Shown here in pieces: positions 51,512 to 58,295 of a DNA stretch of 64,000 nucleotides. Origin of the DNA: HGM04593 sp045533955. Lineage in GTDB: Bacteria; Bacteroidota; Bacteroidia; Bacteroidales; Bacteroidaceae. A program made the position numbers and the translations under genes. The stretch is from NCBI GenBank assembly GCA_045533955.1, contig JAZSIU010000019.1, positions 1 through 64,000 on the forward strand, read 5' to 3'. Numbering within the stretch: position 1 is the first letter of the stretch; every line of letters starts with the position of its first letter. Below the pieces are notes generated by a model. That model was given only the letters and a program-made list of their open reading frames with translations, was not told the origin of the DNA and did not search any database.

Positions 51512-51580
51512 TTCGGCGGATGCTAAAAGCCTCTTTTAGCCGAAAGGGTGCGATAGAGGGTGCGGCCTTTCGATGAGGGG
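51512..51580. other. Overlapping hairpins between rlmB and TPR gene
   Basis: In the 127-bp gap, GCTAAAAG (51522-51529) pairs with CTTTTAGC (51533-51540). TTCGGC just before the first arm can instead pair with GCCGAA just after, and CGAAAGG a few bases on pairs with CCTTTCG near 51570. The overlapping arms allow alternative folds, as in an attenuator, but no T-run terminator follows. Confidence 0.35.
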
Positions 51581-51615
51581 GAGGTTTTTTGGGGCGTCGG
51601 ACAAAATTATTACCA

Positions 51616-53316
51616 ATGAGATTATTTAATTTGTTTTTATTGCTTATAGTTGCGGCGAACAGCCTCTTTGCGGCAAAAGAGCCCAAAGGGGTGGAAGGAG
51701 CGCGAAAATCGTTGGCTACCATTATTGTATATAAAGATGGTCAATTGTTGCGCAACGGGCTCGGAGTATTTGTGGGCGAGAGAGGCGACGTGCTATCGGC
51801 CTATTCGCTTTTTCTGGGTGCCGATAGTGCCGTGTGTGTCGATGCCTCGGGAAAGGTGCGTCCCGTTGAGCGCATTGTGGGTGCCGATGATGTTTACGAC
51901 TGCATAAAGGTGCGCGTGGCGTGGGACAAGAAGATTAAGCCGTTGAAGATGGCGGCAGAGGCAGCTCCATCGGGCGCCGAGCTGTATATGGTGGCCTCGG
52001 GCTCGAAAAAGGGCACTAAGGCCGAGAGGTTGGTTGTGCTGAATGTGGCCACAGCCTCGGGCGCGGCATATTATACGTTCCAAAGGCCGCTGGATAATGT
52101 CTATCAGGCGGCACCTGTGGTGAGCGAGGCGGGCGAGCTTGTGGCGCTTGTGCAGCCCTCGGCGGCGAGCGACACTGTGTGCAGCTATGCAATTGCTGCC
52201 TCGTTTGCAGATGCTCTGTCAACGACCTCGCTTACGTACAACAGCTCGCTATACGACAATATAGGTATTCAGCGGGCACTGCCCCCCACACAGAAAGAGG
52301 CTCTGACGACGCTCTATCTGTTGCAGGGCCTCTCGTCGGGCGAGGATAGGGCAAGGTTCTTCGCACCGCTCAACGATTATATAAACGAATATCCATATAG
52401 CTACGAGGGGCATCTGATGCTCGCCGAGTATTATGCCGTCGCCGACAGTGCATTCGACAAGGCACGCGCCCATTGGGACAAGGCGCTGAGGCTGAGCGAG
52501 CGTCCCGACGACGTCTTTTTCAATATCTCGAAAGTTTATATAGGGGCTGTGGCACGGTACGCCGCCGACAACGACTCCGTGGCTGTGCTGTTTGTTGATA
52601 GTGCTCTTGTTTATGTCGATAAGGCCATTGCAATAAAGAGCGAGCCCCTCTATCTGCACAATAAGGCCGAGCTTCACTTTGCAAAGGGTAATTTTGCCGA
52701 GGCGTTCGACTGCTACGATGCTCTCTCGCGCACGAATATGAGCAGCGCCGAGGTTTATGCAGCGGCCTCGAAGTGTAAAGAGGCGCTGGGCGAGTATGAT
52801 GCAGCTGTCGTACAGATGGACAGCGCCGTTGCTACGTTCGGGGCGTTGCCCGTCGAACCGATGGCTCCCTATCTGCTCAACAGGGCAATGCTCAAGCACA
52901 AGGCGGGGCGTGCGCGTGAGGCTGTGCTCGACTTTAACAGCTACGAAAAACTGCGTCAGGGCAAGCTGGCTGCCCCCTTCTACTATATGCGCGAGCAGGC
53001 CGAGTACGATGCAAAAATGTTCCAGCAGGCGCTGAACGATATTGAAATTGCAATATATATGCAGCCCAAAGAACCACTCTATCTTATTGAAAAAGCGCGT
53101 CTGTGCTATCGTGTGAAGATGGTCGATGAGGCTCTCTTGGCCCTCTCTCTTGCCGTGGAGCTTGTGCCCGAGAATCCCGATGTTCACTATCTTGTGGGGC
53201 GCTGCCACCAATCCAAGGGCGATAATGTGAAGGCAAAAGAGGCGTTTATAAAGGCAAAGGAGTATGGACACCCCGACGCCGTGGCTCGTCTCGCGGATAT
53301 TGACCGGGAGAAGTAA
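51616..53316 (+). CDS. Exported TPR protein with degenerate trypsin-like domain
   Basis: A 566-residue exported protein. The start at 51616 gives the signal peptide MRLFNLFLLLIVAANSLFA. Residues about 28-200 align by pattern with a DegP/trypsin-type fold (GLGVFVGERGDVLSAYSLF and AAPVVSEAGELVALVQPS), but the catalytic histidine region reads AYSLF and the nucleophile region QAAPV, so His and Ser are absent. From about 230 to the end there are TPR-type helical repeats (SYEGHLMLAEYYAVADSAF, PLYLHNKAELHFAKGNFAEA, PDVHYLVGRCHQSKG). It is probably a periplasmic scaffold or binding protein; the protease-fold assignment is tentative. Confidence 0.6.
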   Translation: MRLFNLFLLLIVAANSLFAAKEPKGVEGARKSLATIIVYKDGQLLRNGLGVFVGERGDVLSAYSLFLGADSAVCVDASGKVRPVERIVGADDVYDCIKVRVAWDKKIKPLKMAAEAAPSGAELYMVASGSKKGTKAERLVVLNVATASGAAYYTFQRPLDNVYQAAPVVSEAGELVALVQPSAASDTVCSYAIAASFADALSTTSLTYNSSLYDNIGIQRALPPTQKEALTTLYLLQGLSSGEDRARFFAPLNDYINEYPYSYEGHLMLAEYYAVADSAFDKARAHWDKALRLSERPDDVFFNISKVYIGAVARYAADNDSVAVLFVDSALVYVDKAIAIKSEPLYLHNKAELHFAKGNFAEAFDCYDALSRTNMSSAEVYAAASKCKEALGEYDAAVVQMDSAVATFGALPVEPMAPYLLNRAMLKHKAGRAREAVLDFNSYEKLRQGKLAAPFYYMREQAEYDAKMFQQALNDIEIAIYMQPKEPLYLIEKARLCYRVKMVDEALLALSLAVELVPENPDVHYLVGRCHQSKGDNVKAKEAFIKAKEYGHPDAVARLADIDREK

Positions 53317-53380
53317 TCTTTTTACGACACACAATTGTTGCCGTGTATGAAATAATTTTAATTTTTTAAACAGCTATATT

Positions 53381-54460
53381 ATGAGAATTTTTTCGTTTTT
53401 GACACTCTGTGCAGTGGCGCTTACGGCCGCAGGCCAAAATTTTACAATCACGGGTAAGGCGCCGGCCGAGGCTGATGGTAAGGTGCTCTATCTCATTGAC
53501 CAGAATACGCTTCTTAAGGCCGATTCGTGTGTGGTAACCAACGGCGCCTTTGAGTTTAAGGGCAACGCCGAAGGGCAGCTTCTTTTCGAACTTAAAAGTG
53601 TGGATAATCAGGGGCGCCATAAAATTTACATCTGTGTGCAGCCTGATACAAAGGTTGTGGTTGATGCAACCGTTGTCCCCGCAACAGTGTCGGATAATGG
53701 CGGGATGAACGATATTCTATCGGCCTTCGTGGGCGAGGTGAGTGCACAGAACAATGCGATGAACGCAAAGGTACAACAGCTTTATGCCGAGGGAAAGAGC
53801 CGCGAGGAGCTTGCTGCAATTCTAGAGCCCGATATTGATGCATTCTTCGATATTTACCGTCGGGGCATCGAGAATAACAAGGACAATATTGTGGGTGCCT
53901 ATATTATGGCAGAGGTGGCCACAGAACTTTATTCTTCGCTGCCCGAGCTCGAGGCAGCAATGGCGCAGGTAAAATATGCCGATAAGATTGCATACGTAAG
54001 GCGCCTTAGAGACGAATTTAAAAAGGCGAGTGCTACACAGCCCGGGGCTATGTTCGTCGATTTTGAGGGATTCACGGTCGATGGCAAGCCATCGAAACTA
54101 TCCGATTATGTGGGCCGCGGACAATACGTGCTTGTCGATTTTTGGGCGTCGTGGTGCGGCCCTTGCAAGGGCGAGATTCCCAATTTGCTGGAGCTTCAGA
54201 ATAAGTTCGGTGGCGAGAAATTCACCGTGCTCGGAGTGAACGTGTGGGACGCCGAGGATAAATTCAAGGCAGCTCTTGAGAGCGAAGGGATAAATTATCC
54301 GCAGATTTTTGTGCCTCGCGACAATAAGGACGATGCTACTGCATTGTATGGCATTAAGGGTATTCCGCAGATTATTCTTTTTGCACCCGACGGCACGATT
54401 GTACGTCGCGACCTCAGAGGCGATGCTATGAAGGCTCTTGTCGAGGAGAGGATGAAATAA
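53381..54460 (+). CDS. Exported thioredoxin-like protein (TlpA/DUF4369 type)
   Basis: A 359-residue periplasmic protein with a signal peptide (MRIFSFLTLCAVALTAAG). Residues about 20-120 form a DUF4369-like beta domain (FTITGKAPAEADGKVLYL), a helical region follows, and the C-terminal thioredoxin domain begins near 225 (FVDFEGFTVDGKPSKLSDYV). The redox motif is WASWCGPCKGEIPNL and the cis-proline is in GIKGIPQIILF. Such proteins keep periplasmic disulfides reduced. No partner gene is adjacent. Confidence 0.9.
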   Translation: MRIFSFLTLCAVALTAAGQNFTITGKAPAEADGKVLYLIDQNTLLKADSCVVTNGAFEFKGNAEGQLLFELKSVDNQGRHKIYICVQPDTKVVVDATVVPATVSDNGGMNDILSAFVGEVSAQNNAMNAKVQQLYAEGKSREELAAILEPDIDAFFDIYRRGIENNKDNIVGAYIMAEVATELYSSLPELEAAMAQVKYADKIAYVRRLRDEFKKASATQPGAMFVDFEGFTVDGKPSKLSDYVGRGQYVLVDFWASWCGPCKGEIPNLLELQNKFGGEKFTVLGVNVWDAEDKFKAALESEGINYPQIFVPRDNKDDATALYGIKGIPQIILFAPDGTIVRRDLRGDAMKALVEERMK

Positions 54461-54480
54461 TCGGCTCTTTACGGCTCTAA

Positions 54481-54527
54481 GACAAAATTGATGGGCGCCC
54501 CATAAGCAGGCGCCCATCAATTTTGTC
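54481..54527. terminator. Terminator shared by convergent genes
   Basis: A perfect 19-bp inverted repeat (54481-54499 with 54509-54527, GACAAAATTGATGGGCGCC) with a 9-base loop. The right arm includes the last codons and stop of tilS, which converges with the thioredoxin-like gene. Confidence 0.8.
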
Positions 54528-55830
54528 TCCACTCTAAGCGAATAATTTCGGTAGTCTCTTTGTCGATGCTGCATAGGGACGAGGGGCGCTCGCCCACTAA
54601 CCATAGGATGCGGTCGCTGGCGTCGGTAACCACAAGCTGTCGGCTTTTCTCTATTATGCTGCGCTTGCGGTCGGTGAGGTAGTCGCTCACGAGCTTTGTG
54701 CCGCGCATCCCGAAAGGGGCGAAGCGGTCGCCGCTCTTCGTGGGGCGCACCGAAAGGGGGAGCGCCGCCTTGTGGGCGTCGAGTGTGGCTACATTGCGCT
54801 CTTTGGGGATTGTGCCGTCGAAGGGTGCTCTTCTGACGCTTATTGTGCCGTGGGGGGTGTGCGCATCGCCCTCATCGGGTAGCGTTATTGTTTGGTCGAG
54901 GGGGGTGCTCTGCGGGGCAATTATCAGTTTGCCGCGGTCTTTTATGAGTGTGTGTCCGTGGGCATTGTAACGGCGGCCGCTCGGGCCCTCGATATTTTCC
55001 ATAATGTCGGCTGTTTGTGTGCTGTTGAAACCCAACGGGGCAAGTATCTCGTGTAGCACGGTGCGAGGCGAGGGCTCTCTCTCGAGTGCCTCAAGGTCGA
55101 TTGTGTCGCCTGTCGATACGCGGGTGATGCTCTGCTCGACGGCTCGGTTGTATATCTCCTCGGCCTCGGCGATGCGCTCGGCTGTCTGTGCGAGGGTCTG
55201 CGCTATCGAGGGGTTTATTTGTGCCATCAGTGGCAGAAGCTCCAAGCGCACTTTGTTGCGTGTGTAGTCGCTTGTCAGATTGCTGCTGTCGGTTACATAC
55301 TCTTCGCCAATGGTCGCAAGGTATTGCAGTATGTCGTTGCGGCCGATGCACAGCAGAGGACGCACAATGTGGCCGTTGCGGGGGCGTATGCCGTGCAGGC
55401 CGTGTATGCCGCAGCCGCGCATAAGGTTCAGCAGCAGTGTCTCGGCGCTGTCGTCGCGGTGGTGGGCGACGGCCGTTGCGGCGGCTTCTTGGCGGGAGCG
55501 TATCTGCTCAAAAGCCTCGTAGCGCAGGGTGCGCGCGGCCATTTCTATTGATACTTTATGCTCGCGGGCATACTCCTCGGTGTTAAAATCTATGGTGTGC
55601 AGGGGGATACCAAGCCTTTTGCACAGCGCCTCGACAAAATGCTGGTCGCGCATACTCTCCTTGCCCCGCAGATGAAAATTGCAGTGGATGGCTGTGCAGC
55701 GGTAGTGTAGTCGGTGCAGAATGTGCAGCAGTGCCACGGAGTCGGCGCCGCCGCTCAGGGCCACAAGTACGCTGCCGCCATCGGGCAGAAGGGCGTGTCT
55801 GGCTATGTATCGGGCTACTGTGTGCTGCAT
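54517..55830 (-). CDS. tilS: tRNA(Ile)-lysidine synthetase
   Basis: TilS converts the wobble cytidine of the minor tRNA-Ile (CAU) to lysidine, changing its identity from Met to Ile. The start is placed at 55830 (MQHTVARYIARHALLPDGG); the upstream extension of the frame is basic and not conserved-looking. The PP-loop is LVALSGGADSVALLHIL near residue 20, followed by HCNFHLRGKES and the HHRDDSAETLLLNLMRGCG metal/ATP region. The remaining residues form the TilS substrate-binding and C-terminal domains (length 437, normal for the family). Its stop lies in a shared terminator. Confidence 0.94.
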   Translation of the reverse strand: MQHTVARYIARHALLPDGGSVLVALSGGADSVALLHILHRLHYRCTAIHCNFHLRGKESMRDQHFVEALCKRLGIPLHTIDFNTEEYAREHKVSIEMAARTLRYEAFEQIRSRQEAAATAVAHHRDDSAETLLLNLMRGCGIHGLHGIRPRNGHIVRPLLCIGRNDILQYLATIGEEYVTDSSNLTSDYTRNKVRLELLPLMAQINPSIAQTLAQTAERIAEAEEIYNRAVEQSITRVSTGDTIDLEALEREPSPRTVLHEILAPLGFNSTQTADIMENIEGPSGRRYNAHGHTLIKDRGKLIIAPQSTPLDQTITLPDEGDAHTPHGTISVRRAPFDGTIPKERNVATLDAHKAALPLSVRPTKSGDRFAPFGMRGTKLVSDYLTDRKRSIIEKSRQLVVTDASDRILWLVGERPSSLCSIDKETTEIIRLEWRQN

Positions 55831-55922
55831 AATTCTGTTGTCTATGTATAATAAAAAAGGCGTGTCGGATGTTTCTTTTTTTGCTCTCTTTGTTTGTGCC
55901 GTGTGGCACAAATGGTTACGAG

Positions 55923-55930
55923 CAAAGTTA
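55923..55930 (-). promoter_or_regulatory. -7 box upstream of tilS
   Basis: On the minus strand this reads TAACTTTG, an exact TAnnTTTG match, about 93 bp before the tilS ATG. Confidence 0.45.
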
Positions 55931-56033
55931 AGGAAATATTCCTTTGTCTTTTATGATTGCGCTGTTTTTTTGCGCTTGCGAAGCTGTTTTGTCGTTATTT
56001 TCCTTATTTTAGTGAAAAAAGTGCGCTCTTTTC

Positions 56034-56064
56034 TTTGCTTTTATGAAAAGTGTTTCTATCTTTG
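56034..56064 (+). promoter_or_regulatory. tRNA-Cys promoter (TTTG-N19-TATCTTTG)
   Basis: TTTG at 56034-56037 and TATCTTTG at 56057-56064 are exact matches to both Bacteroidetes promoter boxes with exactly 19 bp between them, 22 bp before the tRNA. Confidence 0.75.
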
Positions 56065-56086
56065 CACTCGCTAAGCAATAGCGCTC

Positions 56087-56158
56087 GGTACCTTGGATGA
56101 GTGGCTTAGTCAGCGGTCTGCAAAACCGTGTACGGCGGTTCGAATCCGCCAGGTACCT
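56087..56158 (+). tRNA. tRNA-Cys (GCA)
   Basis: A 72-nt cloverleaf. The acceptor stem GGTACCT (56087-56093) pairs with AGGTACC (56151-56157) perfectly, with discriminator U at 56158 as expected for Cys. The anticodon loop CTGCAAA (56118-56124) gives anticodon GCA at 56120-56122. The T-arm is GGCGGTTCGAATCCGCC. CCA is not encoded. An intrinsic terminator follows at once. Confidence 0.93.
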
Positions 56159-56162
56159 CAAG

Positions 56163-56196
56163 AAGGATGTGCAAACTTACGGCACATCCTTTTTTG
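56163..56196 (+). terminator. Rho-independent terminator of tRNA-Cys
   Basis: AAGGATGTGC (56163-56172) pairs with GCACATCCTT (56182-56191) across a 9-base loop, followed by a T-run. Confidence 0.85.
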
Positions 56197-56254
56197 TTTT
56201 TTGATGAGGCTCTTTTTTTGCGGCCTTAATTGTGGAACTAAGATTTTTGTTATT

Positions 56255-57001
56255 ATGCGTGGTATAAATGGTTTTTTCAAAGTTGCAGCCCTAATGCTTC
56301 TGTCTTTTGTCTCTTCGACGGCTTGTGCTTTTGCGCAGCAGAGCGACACGGTGGCTGTCTCGAGTATGAAGGTTGTTGACCTTGGACTGTCGGTCGATTG
56401 GGCGGGATATAATATTGGAGCTTCTGCGCCCGAGGAGGCCGGCGACTATTTTTCGTGGGGCGAGACGACGGTAAAGAATGCTTATTATCGTTCGCGATAC
56501 GCTCATTGTGTGAACGATTCATTTATAAATATAGGCTCGTCAATCTGTGGTACCGAGTATGACGCTGCGGCGGCTGCGTGGGGCAAAGGGTGGCGTATGC
56601 CGTCGGTTGCCGAGGTCGAGGAGCTGCGCGACGAGTGCGATTGGGAGTGGATAACATATAAAGGGGTGCCCGGCTGCAGGGTTACGGGGCCCAGCGGAAA
56701 TTCTATATTCCTGCCCGCTGTGGGAATTTTCTGGGGCGGTGCTAAGCAGGGTGTTGCCGAGGAGGGGTGGTATTGGTTGGGCGATGCTGCCGACGACGAG
56801 GAGTGTGCAAAGATTGTCTATTTTGACGCCTCGCGCTACACGCCCGAGTTTCTTGCCATTATGGATATTGTCGATCCTATCACCGAGGCTAAAAGGATAG
56901 GAGGGCAGACGATTCGTGCCGTGCGCCCGCACGGAGTGCCCGAGGCTGACGAGGATGTCCCCGCGCCCGGCCCGGTAAATTCCATTGATAATATAAATTA
57001 A
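56255..57001 (+). CDS. Secreted FISUMP/DUF1566-like protein
   Basis: A 248-residue exported protein. The start at 56255 (MRGINGFFKVAALMLLSFVS) gives a signal peptide ending at AFAQ; the longer frame runs backward through the tRNA gene and is excluded. The mature domain has the pattern VVDLGLSVDWAGYNIGA, then EEAGDYFSWGETT and GKGWRMPSVAEVEEL, which is the C-type-lectin-like domain (Fibrobacter succinogenes paralogous/DUF1566 type) very common in secreted Bacteroidales proteins. It ends IRAVRPHG plus a short acidic tail. The function is unknown; ligand binding is possible. Confidence 0.7.
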   Translation: MRGINGFFKVAALMLLSFVSSTACAFAQQSDTVAVSSMKVVDLGLSVDWAGYNIGASAPEEAGDYFSWGETTVKNAYYRSRYAHCVNDSFINIGSSICGTEYDAAAAAWGKGWRMPSVAEVEELRDECDWEWITYKGVPGCRVTGPSGNSIFLPAVGIFWGGAKQGVAEEGWYWLGDAADDEECAKIVYFDASRYTPEFLAIMDIVDPITEAKRIGGQTIRAVRPHGVPEADEDVPAPGPVNSIDNIN

Positions 57002-57019
57002 GCCTCTGAAAAAAGGTCT

Positions 57020-57505
57020 ATGGCTGATAATTATCTCGAAAAGCGTCAGGAGAGCTACCGCGCACAGACGGCGCGCACCTCGCTTAAAAAGTCGGTAGCA
57101 TCGGTCGTGGGGCTTGCGCAAAGAGGGCAGGCTGCGGCCTTTGACGCCTCTTACAGAGTGCGCCCCGACCAACTGAGCCGAATGGTCGAGGCGGCGCGTG
57201 TGGTCGATTCTTCCCGGGTGCAATGCTTTATTGTGCCCGAGAGTGTGGCTCCGATACTTACAGAAGAGTGCAGTGTGCTTGCTTCGCCCTGTGGGGCTTA
57301 TATTCTTATGGGGCTTTCGTGCGAGGCCTCTGCCGAGGCTCTTATAGCCGTTGGTCGTTGCTTGCAGATGATGCAGTTGCAGGCCTCGGAGATGGGGCTG
57401 AGTGTGGCTGTTACCTTTGTGTCGGACGCTCCGAGGGTGCGCGAGGCTCTTGCGCTCTCTTTTGAGCCGTCGGTGCTGCTGGCCGTGGGTAGGGCCGTAA
57501 AGTGA
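57020..57505 (+). CDS. Nitroreductase-like protein, short
   Basis: A 161-residue cytoplasmic protein. The second half resembles the FMN-binding end of nitroreductases: GRCLQMMQLQASEMGLSVAV corresponds to the family's conserved central helix, and VREALALSFEPSVLLAVG to the closing strand. The N-terminal helix begins MADNYLEKRQESYRA. The usual N-terminal R-R-S-x-R FMN-phosphate motif is not apparent, so it may be inactive or a divergent branch. It lies 18 bp after the FISUMP-like gene and its stop abuts the stop of the convergent lipoprotein gene with no gap. Confidence 0.5.
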   Translation: MADNYLEKRQESYRAQTARTSLKKSVASVVGLAQRGQAAAFDASYRVRPDQLSRMVEAARVVDSSRVQCFIVPESVAPILTEECSVLASPCGAYILMGLSCEASAEALIAVGRCLQMMQLQASEMGLSVAVTFVSDAPRVREALALSFEPSVLLAVGRAVK

Positions 57506-57982
57506 TTATTTAATGACGCTGTTTAGCTTATTGACAAATTCCTTAAGAACAGCCTTACAGCTTTTATCGCCCCTGAAATGTGCGGTCATTATAATTTCGC
57601 CACTGCGAAGGTCGGTTATTGTGGCCGAGAATCGCGTAAATGCGTAATAGAAAAGGTCGAAATAGTAGTCGTAGTCTAAGTCTAATATATACAGTGAGTT
57701 AAACTCGTGTGTATAGGTAATCTCGCTATGCTCGTGTGATTGTCCGTAGCTGCTGTCCAGATTAAATGCTTTCTTTGCCGAGCCGTATGACATTAGTTTG
57801 TATCCGTTGCTTTGCAGCAGATATTGCAGCTCGCCCAATGCGTCGCTGTCGTCGTTAAATGCCTTATTTATAGTGATTGGGGTCTTGCGCGAGTATGTGT
57901 GGTCGTTGTTGACGTGTACTTTTACACTGCCACAAGAGATTAGCAGGGTGCTTAACATAAGCAGGGTGAGTGTCTTTTTCAT
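57506..57982 (-). CDS. Hypothetical lipoprotein
   Basis: A 158-residue lipoprotein with signal peptide MKKTLTLLMLSTLLISCGSV; the lipidated residue is Cys17. There is no acidic export signal after the cysteine, so a periplasmic-face location is more likely. The mature part contains alternating hydrophobic strands (YILDLDYDYYFDLFYYAF, FSATITDLRSGEIIMTAHF), a pattern seen in DUF4136-like small lipoproteins. I do not recognise a definite family. It is preceded by a long structured leader. Confidence 0.65.
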   Translation of the reverse strand: MKKTLTLLMLSTLLISCGSVKVHVNNDHTYSRKTPITINKAFNDDSDALGELQYLLQSNGYKLMSYGSAKKAFNLDSSYGQSHEHSEITYTHEFNSLYILDLDYDYYFDLFYYAFTRFSATITDLRSGEIIMTAHFRGDKSCKAVLKEFVNKLNSVIK

Positions 57983-58207
57983 ATTTGTTCTTTTTAAAAG
58001 TTAATGATGTGCTTCTTTATGACGGGGCACAAAATGTGCAGACAATCGTCATACACCTCAGAGCTCACCACAAGCCATAGTACCATATGAGAAAGTCTGC
58101 ACAATATACAAACTTTCTTAGGTACTAATTGTTTGTTCTGTTTTACTCTAAAGGTGGTGAATCTGAGGTTAAGAACAAATATGTCTGCCGTCCGTTGGAC
58201 GACGCTG
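57983..58207 (-). promoter_or_regulatory. Structured leader of the lipoprotein gene
   Basis: The transcript from the promoter at 58208-58239 would have a leader of about 220 nt with two competing folds: TGTGCAGAC (58035-58043) pairs with GTCTGCACA (58095-58103), while the latter arm is inside a second hairpin formed by TAGTACC (58078-58084) with GGTACTA (58121-58127) and AGAAAGT (58090-58096) with ACTTTCT (58112-58118). This arrangement is typical of riboswitches and attenuators, but no known class is recognised and no ORF is seen. It could also be a separate small RNA. Confidence 0.4.
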
Positions 58208-58239
58208 CAAATATAGGCTCTTTTTCTTATAATTCCAAA
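58208..58239 (-). promoter_or_regulatory. Promoter TTTG-N20-TATATTTG upstream of the lipoprotein leader
   Basis: On the minus strand TTTG (58239-58236) and TATATTTG (58215-58208) are exact consensus boxes separated by 20 bp. It starts immediately beyond the gyrB terminator. Confidence 0.6.
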
Positions 58240-58274
58240 AAAAGCGAGTGTGTCTTAAAAAACACACTCGCTTT
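58237..58274 (-). terminator. Rho-independent terminator of gyrB
   Basis: A 13-bp stem (58241-58253 with 58262-58274, AAAGCGAGTGTGT) with an 8-base loop, followed on the minus strand by a T-run, 21 bp beyond the gyrB stop. Confidence 0.85.
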
Positions 58275-58295
58275 GCTATTTTATTCTTTGCTCTT

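Noticed and set aside
53355..53375. TTTAAACAGCT before the thioredoxin-like gene, similar to the end of the MITE-like element
   Set aside because: Only 11 bases match, with no second end nearby; probably chance in an A/T-rich gap.
56093..56254. An open frame that extends the FISUMP-like gene upstream to 56093
   Set aside because: It runs backward through the tRNA-Cys gene and its terminator; the signal peptide begins at 56255.
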